A stretch of DNA of 64,000 nucleotides, from positions 1,178,001-1,242,000 of the forward strand of contig NC_007952.1 in assembly GCF_000013645.1 (NCBI RefSeq), written 5' to 3'. The notes under the pieces are model-generated. The model was given only the letters and a program-made list of their open reading frames with translations. It did no database searches and was not told the origin of the DNA. This DNA is from Paraburkholderia xenovorans LB400 (lineage in GTDB: Bacteria; Pseudomonadota; Gammaproteobacteria; Burkholderiales; Burkholderiaceae). The position numbers and the translations under genes were made by a program. This document shows positions 18,198 through 27,120 of this stretch, in pieces (the first letter of the stretch is position 1; each line of letters opens with the position of its first letter).

Positions 18198-19243
18198 TTG
18201 AGTTGCCCCTCGACTTCCGGTGTGCAATGGACCTGCTGCTCGAGTTCGCGCCATCTGAGGCAGCGTACCTGCCGTTTGCCGTCGTCCGTGGTTTCCAGCG
18301 TCGGCGCCGTGACGTCGCAAAGTCCCGCGACGGCGTGCTCGCAACGCGGATGGAATGCGCAGCCGGCAGGCAGTGCCGCAGGATTGGGCGCGCTGCCGCG
18401 AATCGGCTGGATACGGTGGCGGGCGTCGCCAAGCCTCGGGCGCGAACGCATCAATGCCTGCGTATAGGGCATCAGCGGCCGGCCGAACAGCTCGGTGATG
18501 GGGCCTTCCTCGACGATTTGCCCGGCGTACATGACGAGCGCGCGGTCCGCGATTTCAGCAACCAGCGCGAGGTCGTGCGTAATGAACAGGATCGACATAT
18601 GAGTGTCCTGCTGCAACCGCTTCAGGCGGTCGACTATCTGCGCCTGCACGGTCACGTCGAGCGCGGTGGTCGGTTCGTCGGCGATCAGCAGCGCGGGATT
18701 GCACGACAACGCAATGGCGATCATGACCCGTTGACGCATGCCGCCGGAAAGCTGATGCGGATAACTCTGGAGGCACTTCTGCGGGCTTGGAATACCCAGC
18801 ATCGAGACCAGCTTCAGGGCTTCATCCGCGCGCTCCGACGCCGACATTTTCCTGTGTACCGAGAGCGCCTCCTGAATCTGCGTGCCGATCGTGAACAGCG
18901 GATTGAGCGACGACATCGGTTCCTGAAAAATCATCGCGGCGTCGTTGCCGCGGATCTTCTGCAGTTTGCGCTCGCCCATGCCGACGATATCGACCGTCTG
19001 CCCGTCCTTGCGCGCGAGGCGGATGCTTCCGTGCACGCCAGCGCCGTCATCGGAGATCAGGCCCAGCAGCGCCAGGCCGGTCGTCGACTTGCCGCATCCC
19101 GATTCACCGACGATTGCGACGATCTCGCCCTTGCGCACCGAGAACGCGATGTCGCGCACCACCTGCACAGACGGGCTTCTTCCAAAAGAAACCGACAGCT
19201 GCTCGACTGACAGAACGTCGTTGTCCTTCACGGTAGATGTCAT
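18194..19243 (-). CDS. Oligopeptide-type ABC importer ATPase, OppD/DppD-like
   Basis: It starts at the ATG at 19243, overlapping the permease stop by four bases. Motifs are Walker A GESGCGKST, Q-loop FQEPMSSLNPLF, signature LSGGMRQRVMIAIALS and Walker B LLIADEPTTALDVTVQAQIV. The OppD C-terminal extension carries cysteines in GCAFHPRCEHAVAGLCDV. It forms the ATPase heterodimer of the importer with the OppF-like protein. The coupled starts suggest all four importer subunits come from one message. Confidence 0.92.
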   Translation of the reverse strand: MTSTVKDNDVLSVEQLSVSFGRSPSVQVVRDIAFSVRKGEIVAIVGESGCGKSTTGLALLGLISDDGAGVHGSIRLARKDGQTVDIVGMGERKLQKIRGNDAAMIFQEPMSSLNPLFTIGTQIQEALSVHRKMSASERADEALKLVSMLGIPSPQKCLQSYPHQLSGGMRQRVMIAIALSCNPALLIADEPTTALDVTVQAQIVDRLKRLQQDTHMSILFITHDLALVAEIADRALVMYAGQIVEEGPITELFGRPLMPYTQALMRSRPRLGDARHRIQPIRGSAPNPAALPAGCAFHPRCEHAVAGLCDVTAPTLETTDDGKRQVRCLRWRELEQQVHCTPEVEGQLK

Positions 19244-20028
19244 TTGATGCTCGTTCCGATCAGATAGAAGCCGAAAACCGTCGCGGCCACCGCGGCGCCG
19301 GGCGCCAGACTCATGCCGGGATTCATTGCCAGATAGTCGAAGCCCGCGCGAACCATCGCACCCCAGTCCGGTGTGGGCGGAGGCATACCGAGGCCGAGAA
19401 AGCTCAGGCTCGCAGAGGTGAAAATCGAATAGGCCACGGTGAGGGCGAACTGGGCCGCGACGATACGCATCGTGTTCGGCCATACGTGCTTGAGCATGAT
19501 CCAGTCGGCCCGCGCGCCGGCTGCTTTCGACGCTTCGACGAACACCGATTCACGCAGTGCGAGCGTCTGGCCGCGGACGAGACGCGCGATGCGGGGCCAA
19601 CTCACGAAGCCGAGCACCAGCACCAGATTGAATAGCGTCGGGCCGATCATTGCCGTGATGATGAGCGCCAGGATCAGACCGGGCAGCGCGATGAAGATGT
19701 CGATCACCTGCGTGGCAAGCAGATCCACTCGGCCGCCGAGGTAACCGGCGCACAGCCCGACTGGAATGCCAATGATGGCCGCCATGACCGCCGCGCCGAT
19801 GCCGACAATCAGCGAAGACTGGCCGCCGTAGAGCAGGCGGGACAGGATATCGCGGCCGAGCTCGTCGGTGCCGAGCCAGTTCTCGTGGCCGGGCGGGGCG
19901 AGAAACATGATGCTGCTGGCGGTCGGATCGTAGGGCGCAATCAGCGGTGCGCACACCGAGACAGCAATCATCACGAGCAGGATCGCAATACCGATCTGCA
20001 CTTTGGGACGCATGAGAATTTCGCGCAC
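19240..20028 (-). CDS. ABC importer permease, OppC/DppC-like
   Basis: This inner-membrane subunit has an N-terminal helix followed by the family motif LGTDELGRDILSRLLYGG and the cytoplasmic EAA loop EASKAAGARADWIMLKHVWPN that contacts the ATPases. The apparent start is GTG at 20028 behind AGGAGT, 8 bp after the OppB-like stop; the ATG at 20013 is an alternative. The C-terminus ends at FGFYLIGTSIK, lacking the usual LxDxLDPR tail of OppC proteins. It is therefore slightly short but probably functional. Confidence 0.9.
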   Translation of the reverse strand: MREILMRPKVQIGIAILLVMIAVSVCAPLIAPYDPTASSIMFLAPPGHENWLGTDELGRDILSRLLYGGQSSLIVGIGAAVMAAIIGIPVGLCAGYLGGRVDLLATQVIDIFIALPGLILALIITAMIGPTLFNLVLVLGFVSWPRIARLVRGQTLALRESVFVEASKAAGARADWIMLKHVWPNTMRIVAAQFALTVAYSIFTSASLSFLGLGMPPPTPDWGAMVRAGFDYLAMNPGMSLAPGAAVAATVFGFYLIGTSIK

Positions 20029-20036
20029 GGGTACTC

Positions 20037-20975
20037 CTAATTCAGCCGGATTTGCGGATTGATCAACGTGTAAAGCAGGTCGGCCAGCAGGTTCATCAGA
20101 ATGACCGCGACGATGATGAACATGCCGACCGCGAGCATCACCGGGTAATCGCGTGACAGGATCGCGGTGACGAAGAGCTTGCCGATGCCGGGCATCGAAA
20201 AAAGCGTCTCGGTCACGACAGCGCCGCCCATCAACTGCCCCAGGCTAATGCCGATGTACGTGATGACCGGCAGCACTGAGTTGGGCAGGATATGGCGGAA
20301 TGAGACCTGGTGAGCCGAAAGTCCTTTCGCGCGCGCCACGCGGACAAATAGCCGTTCACGCACGGCCTGATACTCGGCACGGTAGACGAGTGTGAATGCG
20401 CCGAAGTAATAGGCGGCGAGCGTGACGGTCGGCAGTATCAGGTGTTCGAGGTGGTCCCACAGACCGCGATCCCACGGCACCCAGCCGACCGAAGGCAGCC
20501 AGCCGAGCCGCACGGAAAAGATGAAAATCGCCACCATCCCAAGCATGAAGTTCGGCACGGTCATGCCGATGATGCTGAGCACCGTCACGACCGGACGAAT
20601 CGCGCGTTCGCCCCACGTAAGGCTGTTCAGCCCCACCGAAACGACGGTCGCGAGCAGGATCGACAGCACGGCCAGTTCAACCGTCACGGGCAGCGAGCGG
20701 ATCATCATTTCCGACACCGTCTGATGCGTGGTGTAAGAGCGCCCCAGGTCGCCCGTCAACGCGTGACCGACCCAGGTGAGGTACTGCACGACCACCGGTC
20801 GATCGAAACCCATCTGATGGCTCAGATCGGCAATGGCTTGCGGCGTGGCATCCTGTCCGAGCATCAGCGCGGCCGGATTGCCGAAAAATACCGCAGTGCT
20901 GAAAAACAGCAGTACGGTCACGAAAACAAGATTGGGGGCGGCCCAGACCAGCCGGCGGCCGATTACTGTCAACAT
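20037..20975 (-). CDS. ABC importer permease, OppB/DppB-like
   Basis: This 312-residue inner-membrane protein has the OppB start (a helix, then a periplasmic domain with PVVVQYLTWVGHALTGDLG) and the EAA loop ARAKGLSAHQVSFRHILPNS. It ends with the typical LLADLLYTLINPQIRLN. An AGAGGAAGC leader precedes the ATG. It is the first importer gene, followed by permease C and the two ATPases. No binding-protein gene is adjacent; the only one in the window is at 30443-31984. Confidence 0.92.
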   Translation of the reverse strand: MLTVIGRRLVWAAPNLVFVTVLLFFSTAVFFGNPAALMLGQDATPQAIADLSHQMGFDRPVVVQYLTWVGHALTGDLGRSYTTHQTVSEMMIRSLPVTVELAVLSILLATVVSVGLNSLTWGERAIRPVVTVLSIIGMTVPNFMLGMVAIFIFSVRLGWLPSVGWVPWDRGLWDHLEHLILPTVTLAAYYFGAFTLVYRAEYQAVRERLFVRVARAKGLSAHQVSFRHILPNSVLPVITYIGISLGQLMGGAVVTETLFSMPGIGKLFVTAILSRDYPVMLAVGMFIIVAVILMNLLADLLYTLINPQIRLN

Positions 20976-21018
20976 CGAATGCTTCCTCTTTCAGGACTCA
21001 ACGGCGCGAGTCGTGGGT

Positions 21019-22503
21019 TCATCGCATCACGAACGGATCCGCAACGGCTTCGCCGCCGACCTCGATCATGACGGCCTTCGTCTCAGTGTAGTCCTTGAGC
21101 GCATCGATACCTGCTTCGCGTCCGTAGCCGCTTTGCTTGAATCCGCCGAAAGGAACGTTGACGCCGGTAACGCGGTACGTGTTGATCCAGAGACGCCCCG
21201 CGTTGACCACGCGCGCCGTGCGCATGGCGCGGGCAAAGTCGCGGCTGAAAATGCCGCCGGCGAATGCGTACTTGCTGTCGTTGGCGAGGGCGACCGCTTC
21301 GTCGTCGTCGCGGAATTTGAGCACGCTCAACACGGGGCCGAACAGTTCTTCCTGCACGATCGGATAGTCGCTACGATCACACAATGCAATAGTGGGCTCG
21401 AAGCATTGGTTGAACGGTAACCCGCCAATACGCTTTCCGCCGCTGACAACACGCGCACCCTGTTCCACCGAGCTGGCCAGCAGCGTCTCGATCCGGTCCA
21501 CCTGGCGTGCGGTGGCAAGCGGCCCCATGTTGGTGGCCGCATCAAACGGATCACCAACGCGGATCGTTTTGCAACGCTCGACAAGCCGTTCAACGAGAAC
21601 GTCGTGAATCGATTCGTGTGCAAGCAGACGCGAGCCCGCCGCACAACTCTGTCCGCTGGCGCCGAAAATGCCCGCCACGATACCGTTCACACAACTGTCG
21701 AGATCCGCGTCGTCGAACACGATGACCGGCGACTTGCCGCCGAGTTCGAGCGACAGCTTCGCGATGTTGTGCGCCGAGTTGGGGATGAGGCGCCGCGCAG
21801 TATCTGCGCCGCCCGTAAAGGCGATGCGCCGGACGAGAGGGTGGCTCGTCAGCGTGATCGCGCACGGATTGGCGCCGCCCGATACGAAGTTGATGACGCC
21901 CGGCGGGAAGCCCACTTCGTGAACGAGCTTTGCAAGCGTGAGCAGCGGTGTAGATGCGTCTTCGGACGCTTTGACGACGATCGTATTGCCCGTGGCGAGT
22001 GCCGGCGCAATCTTGTAGGCCGACAGTTGCAGTTGTGAATTCCACGGAATGATAGCTGCCACGACGCCGACCGGTTCGTGCAGGACCAGATTCAGCATGC
22101 TGGCGCCCGACGGTGGAATATCGCCTTGCAGCTTATCGGCCAGCCCCGCGAAATACGTGTACGCGCGGGCCGTGTGTCCGGCCTGCCAGGTGGTCTCCTT
22201 CAGCAGCTTGCCGGTGTCCTGCGTTTCGACGTAGCCGAGGCGTTCCTTGTGTTCGACGAGCTTGTCGGCGAGCTTTTGCAGCAGTACCGCGCGCTCGGTC
22301 GGCGTCATCTTCGGCCACGGACCGCTCGTGAACGCGCGGTGCGCGGCTTCGACCGCGCGATTGACGTCGGCAGCCGTCGCATCGGGAACCTTCGCCCAGA
22401 CGCTCCCGCTCCAGGGGTTGATGCTGTCGAGCGTGCGGCCGCCTTCGGCCTGTACGAACTCGCCGTCGATATACATCGAGAAAACTTCGACTTGATCTGC
22501 CAT
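21019..22503 (-). CDS. Aldehyde dehydrogenase (NAD+-dependent)
   Basis: This 494-residue ALDH-superfamily enzyme has IIPWNSQLQLSAYKIAPALA at the cofactor entry, TGGADTARRL at the glycine loop, the general base in LELGGKSPVIVFDDAD and the catalytic Cys in ASGQSCAAGSRL, with QEELFGPVLSVL and the C-terminal PFGGFKQSGYGREAG. It resembles broad-substrate aldehyde or betaine-aldehyde-type dehydrogenases. The glycine loop reads GGADT rather than GSTEVG, a known variant in this branch. It sits between the aldo/keto reductase and the importer and is probably co-transcribed with both. The aldehyde is unknown. Confidence 0.88.
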   Translation of the reverse strand: MADQVEVFSMYIDGEFVQAEGGRTLDSINPWSGSVWAKVPDATAADVNRAVEAAHRAFTSGPWPKMTPTERAVLLQKLADKLVEHKERLGYVETQDTGKLLKETTWQAGHTARAYTYFAGLADKLQGDIPPSGASMLNLVLHEPVGVVAAIIPWNSQLQLSAYKIAPALATGNTIVVKASEDASTPLLTLAKLVHEVGFPPGVINFVSGGANPCAITLTSHPLVRRIAFTGGADTARRLIPNSAHNIAKLSLELGGKSPVIVFDDADLDSCVNGIVAGIFGASGQSCAAGSRLLAHESIHDVLVERLVERCKTIRVGDPFDAATNMGPLATARQVDRIETLLASSVEQGARVVSGGKRIGGLPFNQCFEPTIALCDRSDYPIVQEELFGPVLSVLKFRDDDEAVALANDSKYAFAGGIFSRDFARAMRTARVVNAGRLWINTYRVTGVNVPFGGFKQSGYGREAGIDALKDYTETKAVMIEVGGEAVADPFVMR

Positions 22504-22546
22504 GAGATGCCTCGGTAAAGGTGTGCGGGTAACCGCGCGGATCGCG

Positions 22547-23527
22547 TTAGTGGCTCTTCGCGCCGAGCGGTCGGGTCTCGTACGTGGCGCGTAGCGCCGT
22601 GTCGTCGTCGTCGTCGAGCCTGAGTTTCAGTGCGTCGACAGCGCTTTTCACGTGAGCGGTTTGCGTCGCACCGAAAATCGGCGACGTGATGCCCGGCTGG
22701 CGCAGCGCCCAGGCAAGCGCGACCTGGCTCGGTTCGCAGTCGTGCTTCGCGGCGATGCGGGCGACGCATTCGAATACCGCGTAATCCGCCGGCCGGTGAT
22801 AGTGCTTGTGCGTGTAATCGTCAGTCTGGTGGCGGACGGTGGACATCGACGGATCGCGCCGGTCGGCGCTGAGAAATCCGCGTGCAAGCGGGCTGAACGG
22901 AATCAGTGCGATTTCATATTCGCGGCAGAAAGGCATCAGTTCGCGTTCGGCCTCACGGTGGCAGACGTTGTACTCGCACTGCATCGACGCGAACGCCGAG
23001 CGTCCGCTACGCTGCGCAATGTTCACGCACTGCACGAACGCCCAGGCTGGCATGGTCGTCGCGCCGACGTAACGGACTTTGCCGCTACGCACCAGTTCGT
23101 CGAACGCGATCACCAGTTCCTCGAGATCCGTCTCAGGCTGCCAGATATGCGTTTGAAGCAAGTCGATGTAATCCGTTTTCAGGCGGCGAAGCGATGCTTC
23201 AACGGCCGAAAAAATATGCTTGCGTGAGTAGCCGCGTGCATTGGGATGCGTGCCCATCGGATTGCCGAGTTTGGTTGCGAGCACCATCTGATCACGCGGT
23301 GCGCAGTCCCACAACGTGTTGCCAATAATGGTCTCGCTCGCGCCGGCCGAATAAAAATCGCAGGTGTCCACGAAGTTGATGCCGGCGTCCACCGCCGTGC
23401 GCACGATGTCCCAGGCGTCATTCTCCGCCAGCACCCACTTTCTCCATGCGGGGTCTCCGAACCCCATTGCGCCCAATCCAATTCGCGAGACACGCAGGCT
23501 CGAACGCCCAAATCGCACGTATTCCAT
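22547..23527 (-). CDS. Aldo/keto reductase
   Basis: This 326-residue TIM-barrel NADPH oxidoreductase shows the catalytic tetrad: Asp and Tyr in FVDTCDFYSAG, Lys in MVLATKLGN and His in LLQTHIWQP. The cofactor-binding PIFGATQTAHVKSAVDALKL lies near the C-terminus. It belongs to the AKR branch that also contains the tyrosine-auxotrophy suppressor Tas and L-glyceraldehyde reductases. A strong GGAGGAG leader precedes it. It heads the minus-strand catabolic run and is divergent from the hydrolase gene; the region between them carries a candidate GntR operator. Confidence 0.88.
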   Translation of the reverse strand: MEYVRFGRSSLRVSRIGLGAMGFGDPAWRKWVLAENDAWDIVRTAVDAGINFVDTCDFYSAGASETIIGNTLWDCAPRDQMVLATKLGNPMGTHPNARGYSRKHIFSAVEASLRRLKTDYIDLLQTHIWQPETDLEELVIAFDELVRSGKVRYVGATTMPAWAFVQCVNIAQRSGRSAFASMQCEYNVCHREAERELMPFCREYEIALIPFSPLARGFLSADRRDPSMSTVRHQTDDYTHKHYHRPADYAVFECVARIAAKHDCEPSQVALAWALRQPGITSPIFGATQTAHVKSAVDALKLRLDDDDDTALRATYETRPLGAKSH

Positions 23528-23590
23528 TCGCCAACTCCTCCGATTCCTTTCGTCGATCTAGCCGAAACGTTTTTTGTCCGATAACATCTC

Positions 23591-23606
23591 GTATACCATC
23601 AGATAT
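23591..23606. promoter_or_regulatory. Candidate GntR operator between AKR and hydrolase genes
   Basis: The sequence GTATACCATCAGAT lies in the 88-bp divergent region between the aldo/keto reductase and the alpha/beta hydrolase, just before the hydrolase leader. The palindromic core GTATAC with a flanking CC is the style of site bound by FCD-type GntR regulators. A matching 14-mer with one difference sits at 28920. The FCD-GntR gene is the next gene after the hydrolase. Confidence 0.5.
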
Positions 23607-23615
23607 GAAGGAGCG

Positions 23616-24401
23616 ATGCAAGTGGAAAAATATGTTTCGGCAGACGGCCTGGAGCTGCGCTATACAATTCAGGGAGCCGGTCCCTACGTGACCCTCGTAC
23701 ATGGCATTGGAGCGGATCACTCGAGCTGGGATGTGATCGCGCAGGCGCTCGAGCCGTTCTTTACGGTGGTGCGGCCGGACCTGCGAGGACATGGTCAATC
23801 CAGCAGGATGACCCGCTGTTCGCTGGACGATTTCGTCAGCGACATCGACCGCTTGCTGGATGCGGTGAAGATCGACAAAACGCACCTGGTCGGCTTTTCG
23901 CTGGGAGGCCTGATCTCCCAGAAATATGCAATCGAACATGCGCAAAGGCTGAACCGGCTGGTCCTCATCAGTTCGGTGGCCGAGCGTACGGATCAGGAGC
24001 GGGAGCGGGTACTGAAACGCGCGGATCAGATCGATCGGGACGGGATTGCGTCGGTCGTCTCCGCGGCGGAGGACCGCTGGTTCACGCCGGCTTTCAAGGC
24101 CGCCAATCCGGACCGGGTAGCGTTCCGGTTGCAACAGCTGATCGCGAACGACCACCGCTCGTATGCAGCCGCTTACCGCGTTTTCGCTGAGGCGGACCGC
24201 GGCATGGCCTTCGAGCGCATCCAGGCGCCGACGCTCGTTACGACGGGGGAAAACGACTCGGGGTCCTCTCCGCGAATGTCACGCCTGCTGCATGAGAAAA
24301 TACGGAATTCGAAGCTGTCTATCCTTCCGGAACTGCGGCACAGCGTGCTGATGGAAGCCCCGGATACCATCGCCGACATGCTCCTCGAATTCTTGCGGTA
24401 G
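23616..24401 (+). CDS. Alpha/beta hydrolase, enol-lactonase-like
   Basis: The ATG at 23616 has a GAAGGAG leader; an upstream in-frame TTG at 23574 has none. The fold is clear: oxyanion region VHGIGADHSSW, DLRGHGQS, the nucleophile Ser in VGFSLGGLIS, the acid in VTTGENDSGS and the His in ELRHSVLMEAP. The overall pattern is that of 3-oxoadipate enol-lactonase-like hydrolases, which open lactones or esters in the cytoplasm. It is divergent from the catabolic operon and followed by the regulator, so it may catalyse a hydrolytic step of the same pathway. Confidence 0.85.
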   Translation: MQVEKYVSADGLELRYTIQGAGPYVTLVHGIGADHSSWDVIAQALEPFFTVVRPDLRGHGQSSRMTRCSLDDFVSDIDRLLDAVKIDKTHLVGFSLGGLISQKYAIEHAQRLNRLVLISSVAERTDQERERVLKRADQIDRDGIASVVSAAEDRWFTPAFKAANPDRVAFRLQQLIANDHRSYAAAYRVFAEADRGMAFERIQAPTLVTTGENDSGSSPRMSRLLHEKIRNSKLSILPELRHSVLMEAPDTIADMLLEFLR

Positions 24402-24512
24402 AACGCGCTGAAGCACGGGCTGATGCAAGGGCTGATCCACAGCCCTGCACGGCCCGGCGTGGTAAGAGACGCAAACTGATTCGCTTAAATTTTTTAAATC
24501 AAGGTGGGAACA

Positions 24513-25232
24513 ATGACAGAAGACGCAATCGCCGCCCAGGAACTGGGCCTGAGCGTCACCAAGAACGAGACGATCCGGATGAAGACGCTTAACGTGTTGC
24601 GCGAAGCGATCATTGCCGGACGCCTTGCTCCCGGTCAGAAGCTGATCGAACGCGATCTTTGCGAACAGACCGGCGTGAGCCGGAGCAGCATACGTGAAGC
24701 ACTACGCAACCTCGAATCCGAGCGCCTGGTTGAAAGTCTCGACACCAAAGGCGTGGTGGTAGCGACCCTCACTCCGGAGATTGCACTGGAGATCTACGAG
24801 GTTCGCGCGGCGTTGGACTCCGAAGCCGCCTTGCATTTTGCGGAGCGCGCTACCGAAGCGGAGATTGGCGCGCTTGAAGAGACGGTCAACAAGCTGAAGA
24901 GCATGCCGGTGGAACACGACGAAGCGTTTCTCGACGCCTCGAATCGCTTCTACGCGATCATCTACGAAGGCGCTCGAAACGAGACTGCGAAACACGTCAT
25001 GCAGTTGCTCGGCGCGCGCATCACGCTTTTGCGGGCCACGACGACACGCCGCTCTCCGGTCGAGCGCCGGCATGGCACCGTAGACCTGATGAGCAAAATC
25101 TTTCGCGCGCTTAAAAAACGCGATGGCGAAGCGGCGGCGCTCGTGGTGCGGGCGCTGATCAACCGCTCCGCGCAGTCCGCCACTGCGCTGTTGCGCGAGG
25201 AGCAGTCGGGCTCGGGCGCCCCTCGCGGCTAA
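24513..25232 (+). CDS. GntR-family transcriptional regulator, FCD subfamily
   Basis: An N-terminal winged helix-turn-helix is evident (NVLREAIIAGRLAPGQKLIE, then TGVSRSSIREALRNLESERL). It is followed by an all-helical FCD effector domain with EIYEVRAALDSEAA and a typical pattern of acidic and histidine residues. FCD domains usually bind small organic acids through a metal. The ATG at 24513 follows an AAGGTGGGA leader; the GTG at 24504 overlaps that leader. Its central position and the recurring GTATACC sites around it make it the probable repressor of the 12-32 kb locus. Confidence 0.92.
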   Translation: MTEDAIAAQELGLSVTKNETIRMKTLNVLREAIIAGRLAPGQKLIERDLCEQTGVSRSSIREALRNLESERLVESLDTKGVVVATLTPEIALEIYEVRAALDSEAALHFAERATEAEIGALEETVNKLKSMPVEHDEAFLDASNRFYAIIYEGARNETAKHVMQLLGARITLLRATTTRRSPVERRHGTVDLMSKIFRALKKRDGEAAALVVRALINRSAQSATALLREEQSGSGAPRG

Positions 25233-25240
25233 GGCGCAGA

Positions 25241-25837
25241 TCAGGCGGCGGCTTCTTCCCGGGCGATCTCTTCCATGTCCTGATTGCGGTCGCCGATGCG
25301 AGCGTGCGGACGTCCGCCGCTCGACGCACCGAGCACGATCACGATTTCGTCCGGATTCGGCGCATCAGGAATCGAAAATTCGAGCGTGATGAAATGCGAT
25401 CGCGCCGCGCCATTGTGGATGTGTTTGATCGGCACCTGAATCGACGTGCCCATGCCGCCGCGTTTATTCGTGAAGGACAGGAAGCTTTCCGCCGAAACGG
25501 CATTCCGGTAGTGGTTGCCGAAACGCAGATTGTGGATGACGGCCGAGGCGTGTTCGATCTCGCCCGCACCGCCCACGACGGCGCTCTTCCCGTATGCCTC
25601 GATCGCCTCCGGGCCGCCGCATTCTTCGAGCATGCGAGCCACCATGACCTTGCCGAGCTCGCCACACCCGTCGCGTTGCTCGGGCGACAGGTCTTCGACG
25701 AAGCCGCGGCCAAACCACGGATTGCGAATCACGGCTGCGACGCCGACAAGCGTGACCGGACGCGCGAGCGCCTTGTCACCTTCTACCAACGTGGTCTCCT
25801 TGAAGACTACGATTTTCCGGATGTTGAACGGCATCAT
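25241..25837 (-). CDS. DUF1185 (amino acid synthesis family) protein
   Basis: The start at 25837 overlaps the stop of the upstream gene (ATGA), fixing it over the longer frame. The 198-residue protein reads IRKIVVFKETTLVEGDKA, then VAAVIRNPWFGRGFVEDL and KSAVVGGAGEIEHASAVIHN, which is the DUF1185 / AA_synth pattern as I remember it. The family has a solved fold but no firmly assigned reaction. It often lies next to catabolic dehydrogenases and hydrolases, as here. It is the last gene of the four-gene minus-strand operon. Confidence 0.8.
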   Translation of the reverse strand: MMPFNIRKIVVFKETTLVEGDKALARPVTLVGVAAVIRNPWFGRGFVEDLSPEQRDGCGELGKVMVARMLEECGGPEAIEAYGKSAVVGGAGEIEHASAVIHNLRFGNHYRNAVSAESFLSFTNKRGGMGTSIQVPIKHIHNGAARSHFITLEFSIPDAPNPDEIVIVLGASSGGRPHARIGDRNQDMEEIAREEAAA

Positions 25838-26247
25838 TGTTCCCTGATTGAAGATGAATCGATGGAAGGCGCGGCATTCTGCTCGGCGAGAACTTTCCGC
25901 GCGACGCGGAAACAATCGACGCCGACCGGAATGCCGCAATACACCGCTATCTGAATGAGCGCGGCCCGCAACTGTTCATGGCTCACGCCGTTTTTCAAGG
26001 CGCCGCGGACATGCAACTCGAACTCATGCATTTTTCCCAGCGCCGCAATCATTCCCAGATTGAGCAGACTGCGCTCGCGCGGTACGAGGGTTGGGTCGCC
26101 CCAGCATTCGCCCCAGCAGTACTCCGTGACGAGTTCCTGGAAGGGACGGTTGAAAGCGTCGGCGTTGCGCAGGGATTGATCGACATACTCGTTGCCGAGC
26201 ACGTCCCGTCTGCGTTGCTCGCCGACGGCGAAGCGTTCAGTGTCCAT
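25834..26247 (-). CDS. Carboxymuconolactone decarboxylase family protein
   Basis: This 137-residue single-domain protein has the CMD-fold core ERSLLNLGMIAALGKMHEFELHV followed by GVSHEQLRAALIQIAVYCGIP. True 4-carboxymuconolactone decarboxylases share this size and arrangement and hold the ring acid in a hydrophobic pocket. No CxxC of the AhpD peroxidase type is seen. The CAGGAG leader is good. Being in an operon with DUF1185 and two unknown proteins, it may decarboxylate a lactone intermediate, but the classical protocatechuate genes are absent. Confidence 0.85.
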   Translation of the reverse strand: MDTERFAVGEQRRRDVLGNEYVDQSLRNADAFNRPFQELVTEYCWGECWGDPTLVPRERSLLNLGMIAALGKMHEFELHVRGALKNGVSHEQLRAALIQIAVYCGIPVGVDCFRVARKVLAEQNAAPSIDSSSIREQ

Positions 26248-26286
26248 GCATCTGCTCCTGTTTGATGTTCGGGATCATGGCGCGCG

Positions 26287-27120
26287 TCACGCGGCCGGGC
26301 TGGGCGCGCTGAAACCCGCCTGCATGCGCGAGCGTTCCGACGATGGTGCCCACGTACGGGTCTCGAGCTCGTACAGAAATTTCAGGTCCCCGGTCGCAAT
26401 CATCACGCCGTTCGAGTAAGCGGCCTGCAGCGCGCCCTCGACGTCCGTCCAGACGACGCCCGTTGTCTGACCCGCGTAGCCGCGCAGTTCATTTCCTGCC
26501 CGATGCACGACCCCGAGCAGATCGATCGATGCGCCGTCGTTATCGAGTGACGCGCCGGAGCGCGGCGGTTCGATATCGGTGCCTGTCAATTGGCCAAGCA
26601 GGTCGAACCATGCGTCATCGCCGCCGTGCGCCACACCGCTGACCGATTCCAGGCCGGATCCGGTACCTGCATAGTAGTGCCAGGCGCGGTGTCCGGACTC
26701 GCCCGGCATGATCGCGAGCACCCCGACGCCCCTTCTGGCGGCGAGCGTACAGGCGCCGGACAAGCCAAGGCGGTCGGAGGCGTCATTGATGCGGATCTGG
26801 ACGGGCTGATTGCCGTGTTTGGCCAGACCGGTCAACAGGTCGATCGCGCGAGTGCCGACGTCAAGGAGCGATCTCCCGGACGCTTCGATAATTCCGCCGC
26901 CGGTATTTGCCGGGGTGAATCGCGGCGCGGCGGCCTTGAACGTGGCGATCAGCGACGCTTCATCGCGCCGCAGCGCCGAGACGCATCCGCCTTCCAGCAC
27001 TTCGGAGAAGGCCAGCACCTTGGCCATCCGTTCGACAGCGCCGGCGGGACAACCCAGTGCGCGCAGACTCCACCACGCCACGCGAATGATTTCCGACATG
27101 GCAGCCGACGTTTGTTTCAT
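26287..27120 (-). CDS. Unrecognised 277-residue protein, operon with a 595-residue unknown
   Basis: The start at 27120 overlaps the stop of the 595-residue gene by four bases. The N-terminus forms an amphipathic helical segment (EIIRVAWWSLRALGCPAGAVERM) that weakly recalls DUF3726 proteins. The middle has glycine-rich strands (GGGIIEASGRSLLDVGTRA), an arginine/asparagine pair in IRINDASDRLG and LAIMPGESGHRAWHYYAG. There is no signal peptide or membrane helix. I cannot assign a function. Translational coupling suggests it forms a complex with, or acts directly after, the upstream product. Confidence 0.7.
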   Translation of the reverse strand: MKQTSAAMSEIIRVAWWSLRALGCPAGAVERMAKVLAFSEVLEGGCVSALRRDEASLIATFKAAAPRFTPANTGGGIIEASGRSLLDVGTRAIDLLTGLAKHGNQPVQIRINDASDRLGLSGACTLAARRGVGVLAIMPGESGHRAWHYYAGTGSGLESVSGVAHGGDDAWFDLLGQLTGTDIEPPRSGASLDNDGASIDLLGVVHRAGNELRGYAGQTTGVVWTDVEGALQAAYSNGVMIATGDLKFLYELETRTWAPSSERSRMQAGFSAPSPAA

